Positions 21,474 through 23,917 of a stretch of 23,917 nucleotides of DNA are shown in pieces. Source of the DNA: SYAC01 sp046048055 (GTDB taxonomy: Bacteria > Planctomycetota > Phycisphaerae > Phycisphaerales > SM1A02); assembly GCA_046048055.1 (NCBI GenBank), contig JBJOGW010000041.1:1-23917 (forward strand), given 5' to 3'. Each line of letters opens with the position of its first letter. Position 1 is the stretch's first letter. The notes beneath the pieces were generated by a model, which saw only the letters and a program-made list of their open reading frames with translations, did no database searches and had not been told where the DNA came from. A program made the translations under genes and the position numbers.

Positions 21474-22310
21474 ATGGGCGTGACGACTCCGGGCTTGGAA
21501 GCTCTCGTGCAGGATGCAACGGCGTTGTCGTTGTGGGAGCGACTGCGCCGTGGCGGTCGCACCGCATCTGCTGCGGATCTTGCGCAGGAGAGCGGTCTTC
21601 CGGTGGCCGACGTGGTGTCCGCGCTCGATCGCCTGCAGGCGGCGGGATTGGTGGAGTGGATGCGGGCGGCCCGCGGCCGACGCATGGGTGGCTATCGCGT
21701 GGCAACTCACAGCCTTGATGGTCACCTGAACGGTTCCAGTCCCCAGGTGGTGGACGCCCGCAAGCGGCTCCATCGCGTGCTGCTGGATCACAACGATCGT
21801 GTCACGGCGGCATCGGTCCCGATGGCCGCAGAGGCGCTCGAGCGTGACGGGATCCGCTTGGAGGCCTGCGACGTCACCCTCTCGCCGCTGGAGCATGCGG
21901 AGCTGAACCGGCGACTGGATGCCGTCACGCAGTTCGTGGACCAGCTGCAGCGGCGAGGCTCAGCCACATCGGGAGGACGTGGAACCCTGCATCTGCACGT
22001 CTCGATCCGATGCGTGCCCATGGAGAAGCCACCCGAGCCCATGCCTCCGCTGCGGTTGGGTGTTGGCGGATCAGGCTCCGGAACCGACGGTGACCCATCC
22101 GCTGCGACGCGTGGCGTGTTGCGCCTTTCCCCTCGCGAGCGAGAGGTGGCCCTGGCCTTGCTCGAAGGCCGGACACTGAACGAGGTGGCCGAACATCTGG
22201 GCCTTTCCTTCTACACGGTTGACACGCTGGTGCGGCGGATCTATCGAAAGATGGGCGTGCGACGCCGCACCGAGTTCGTGGTGCGGATGCGCGATGCCGC
22301 CGCATTCTGA
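21474..22310 (+). CDS. Two-HTH transcriptional regulator (winged helix plus LuxR)
   Basis: This 278-residue protein has an N-terminal winged-helix-like segment (about 18-77: TASAADLAQESGLPVADVVSALDRL, split, then a basic wing RAARGRRMGGYRV). A middle region (about 90-210) carries a helical stretch and a Gly/Ser linker. A C-terminal LuxR/GerE HTH (217-272) contains LSPREREVALALLEGRTLNE split over 218-237, and VDTLVRRIYRKMGVRRRTEF. No receiver domain is present, so it is not a classical response regulator. The winged helix may bind a second site or sense by dimerisation. The ATG has GAGGAAAC upstream. It lies beside the PEP-CTERM remnant and is convergent with the RNase gene (11 nt). Confidence 0.8.
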   Translation: MGVTTPGLEALVQDATALSLWERLRRGGRTASAADLAQESGLPVADVVSALDRLQAAGLVEWMRAARGRRMGGYRVATHSLDGHLNGSSPQVVDARKRLHRVLLDHNDRVTAASVPMAAEALERDGIRLEACDVTLSPLEHAELNRRLDAVTQFVDQLQRRGSATSGGRGTLHLHVSIRCVPMEKPPEPMPPLRLGVGGSGSGTDGDPSAATRGVLRLSPREREVALALLEGRTLNEVAEHLGLSFYTVDTLVRRIYRKMGVRRRTEFVVRMRDAAAF

Positions 22311-22321
22311 GCGCGTCGTGT

Positions 22322-23917
22322 TCACCGCCCCTTGCGGCCGCGACGACCCTGCTTGAATCCGCGCTTGTGGCCGCGGCGAGACGAGGTGACGTCCCGGTGC
22401 AGCAGGTCCCGTCGCGCATCGCGGTCCGCGAGCCGGCGCTCGTCGGCCTGCGTGCCCGAGGTGGCTGGCCCCTGTCGCGGCAACGCGGTGATGGCCAGAT
22501 CCAGCGTGCGGCTGGCCAGGTCGATGGCCTGAATGCCCACCTTCACGCGGTCACCCAGTCCGATGCTGGCGCCGCTGCGCACGCTCACCAGCCGGCCGGT
22601 GCGCTCGTTCACGGTCCATCGGTCCGGCCTGTCCCGGCTTGAGGGCAGGGCACTGAACCGCACCAGGCCATCCACCAGGAAGCGTCCCACGCTCACCCAC
22701 ACGCCAGCAGGCGCGATGTTGGTGACCACGCCATCCAGTTCCTGGCCCATCTGCGTTCGCTGCAGGAATTGCAGCACCAGGAAGGTGCGAAGATCGCGCT
22801 CGGCGGCCTCGGCGTTCACCTCGGTCTCGCTGCATCGCCGACCGATCTCGGCCAGCACCGGCTCCGGCGGACAGCGAGGATCCGCCTCGAGGGTGCCACG
22901 GATCGCGCCCCGACGGCGGCCTCCGGGTGGCGAGCGGCCGTTGTCGGTGCACTCCAGCCATGCCTCGAGCGACCGGTGCACGGTGAGATCGGGATAGCGC
23001 CGGATGGGGCTGGTGAAGTGGGCGTAGTGCTGGCTGGCCAACGCGTAGTGACCGATCAGGGCCGGGGCGTAGCTGGCCTTGGCAAGGGTCTTGAGCACCG
23101 CAAAGTGAACGGCACGCGCCGAGTCGCTGCCGCGGGTGTGATCGAGCAAGGCGAGCAGGTCCTGCCGCTCGGGCTCGTCGGAAAGTCGGAATCCCACGGT
23201 CCGCGCGAACGCCCGAAGTTCCTCGAGGTCCTTGAAGCTGGGCGGCGGATGGATGCGACGCAGCAGCGGCACCTCCATGTGGGCAAAGAGCCGGGCCACG
23301 GCCTCGTTGGCCTCGACCATGAACATCTCGATCAGGGTGTGCGTGAAGGCGTCGTCCTCGGGCACCGCATCCACCACGTGACCCTGGGCATCGAACACCA
23401 GCTCGCTCTGGGGCAGTTCGAGAACCAGCTGTCCCTGGGCGCGTCGCCGTCGCTGCAGCAGGCGGGCCAGCGTGTTGGCCAGACGCAGGTTCGCCACCAG
23501 CTCGTCGCTCGGCTCGGTGTCGTTGCGCGCATGACGCCGCGCCTCGGCGGGCTTGCCGTCGATCAGGCTCTGCGCCTCGAGGTAGGTGAGCCGCTTCTGG
23601 CTGCGGATCACGGTCTGGGCGAAGCGCTCGTCGAGCACGCGGCCGTTCCGGTCGAACCGGATGAAGGCGCTCTTGCAGAGGCGGGGCACACCTTCCTGCA
23701 GACTGCAGACGCCGTTGCTGAGGGTCTCGGGCAGCATGGGCACCACGCGTCGCGGCAGGTAGGCGCTGTTGCCACGGCGACGCGCCTCCTCGTCCAACGG
23801 AGAAGCCAGCGTGACGAAGTGGCTCACGTCGGCGATGTGCACGCCAAGTTCCCAGACGCCTTCCTGATCGTCGAACGTCACGCTGCAGGCGTCGTCGAAG
23901 TCGCGCGCATCGGGCGG
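22322..23917 (-). CDS. RNase R/II-family 3'-5' exoribonuclease, N-terminus cut by window edge
   Basis: The frame is open through the right edge and 531 codons are visible. The first visible residues (PPDARDFDDACSV) are the RNB catalytic Asp cluster that binds magnesium, so the cold-shock domains and the start lie outside. Further RNB motifs are HIADVSHFV, AYLPRRVVPMLPETLSNG split over 53-70, HYAHFTSPIRRYPDL and VNAEAAERD. An S1 domain follows (GVVTNIAPAGVWVSVGRFL...). The C-terminal tail is very basic (KRGFKQGRRGRKGR), as in RNase R. It degrades structured RNA processively; RNase R is favoured over RNase II by the basic tail. A roughly 30-residue Arg/Gly/Pro-rich insert separates the RNB motif from the VNAEAAERD helix. 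Confidence 0.92.
   Translation of the reverse strand, partial: PPDARDFDDACSVTFDDQEGVWELGVHIADVSHFVTLASPLDEEARRRGNSAYLPRRVVPMLPETLSNGVCSLQEGVPRLCKSAFIRFDRNGRVLDERFAQTVIRSQKRLTYLEAQSLIDGKPAEARRHARNDTEPSDELVANLRLANTLARLLQRRRRAQGQLVLELPQSELVFDAQGHVVDAVPEDDAFTHTLIEMFMVEANEAVARLFAHMEVPLLRRIHPPPSFKDLEELRAFARTVGFRLSDEPERQDLLALLDHTRGSDSARAVHFAVLKTLAKASYAPALIGHYALASQHYAHFTSPIRRYPDLTVHRSLEAWLECTDNGRSPPGGRRRGAIRGTLEADPRCPPEPVLAEIGRRCSETEVNAEAAERDLRTFLVLQFLQRTQMGQELDGVVTNIAPAGVWVSVGRFLVDGLVRFSALPSSRDRPDRWTVNERTGRLVSVRSGASIGLGDRVKVGIQAIDLASRTLDLAITALPRQGPATSGTQADERRLADRDARRDLLHRDVTSSRRGHKRGFKQGRRGRKGR

Overview
The window is a GC-rich bacterial chromosome segment, most likely from a planctomycete and probably class Phycisphaerae. 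This is inferred from three things: the exported FG-GAP beta-propeller proteins, a PEP-CTERM-like sorting tail with the PAPG signature and an RRRR end, and a Tat-exported Gfo/Idh/MocA oxidoreductase. There is no 16S gene to confirm it. No tRNA, rRNA, CRISPR array, insertion sequence or prophage was seen.

Positions 1-5344 (minus strand) hold a fatty-acid/phospholipid synthesis operon in the order rpmF-plsX-fabH-fabD-[lipoprotein]-fabG-acpP-fabF. FabF is cut by the left edge. Two features are unusual: a predicted lipoprotein with a collagen-like Gly/Pro tail lies between fabD and fabG, and fabG appears to start at an AUC codon behind a perfect AGGAGG. A TTGACA promoter with an adjoining AAGGTCA-N16-TGACCTT inverted repeat lies upstream of rpmF. 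RNase HI (rnhA) is divergent.

Positions 6030-7210 carry rpsL and rpsG with a promoter, a leader hairpin, a structured intercistronic region and a strong terminator. fusA and tuf do not follow. Positions 7231-11214 hold mostly single housekeeping genes: a ThiF/MoeB-type E1-like enzyme, a DinB-fold protein, RmuC and a metallo-beta-lactamase-fold hydrolase.

Positions 11221-19970 are dominated by exported proteins. They include a two-propeller FG-GAP/VCBS protein divergent from a helical EF-hand protein with internal LTxxQ-like repeats, a Tat oxidoreductase, a small lipoprotein divergent from a tRNA-dihydrouridine synthase, and a second, seven-bladed FG-GAP protein. Positions 20160-23917 hold a dienelactone-hydrolase-family protein, a 5'-truncated PEP-CTERM remnant, a two-domain HTH regulator (winged helix plus LuxR) and the C-terminal two thirds or so of an RNase R/II-family exoribonuclease cut by the right edge.

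Across the window, nine genes have a TAnnnT-type -10 hexamer ending only 6-10 nt before the start codon, and eight of these nine lack an evident Shine-Dalgarno. This suggests widespread leaderless or near-leaderless transcripts beside classical SD-led operon genes. I see no clear new defence or mobile system. The best leads are the AUC start of fabG, the lipoprotein in the fab operon, the leaderless promoter architecture and the calcium-binding exported-protein neighbourhood.
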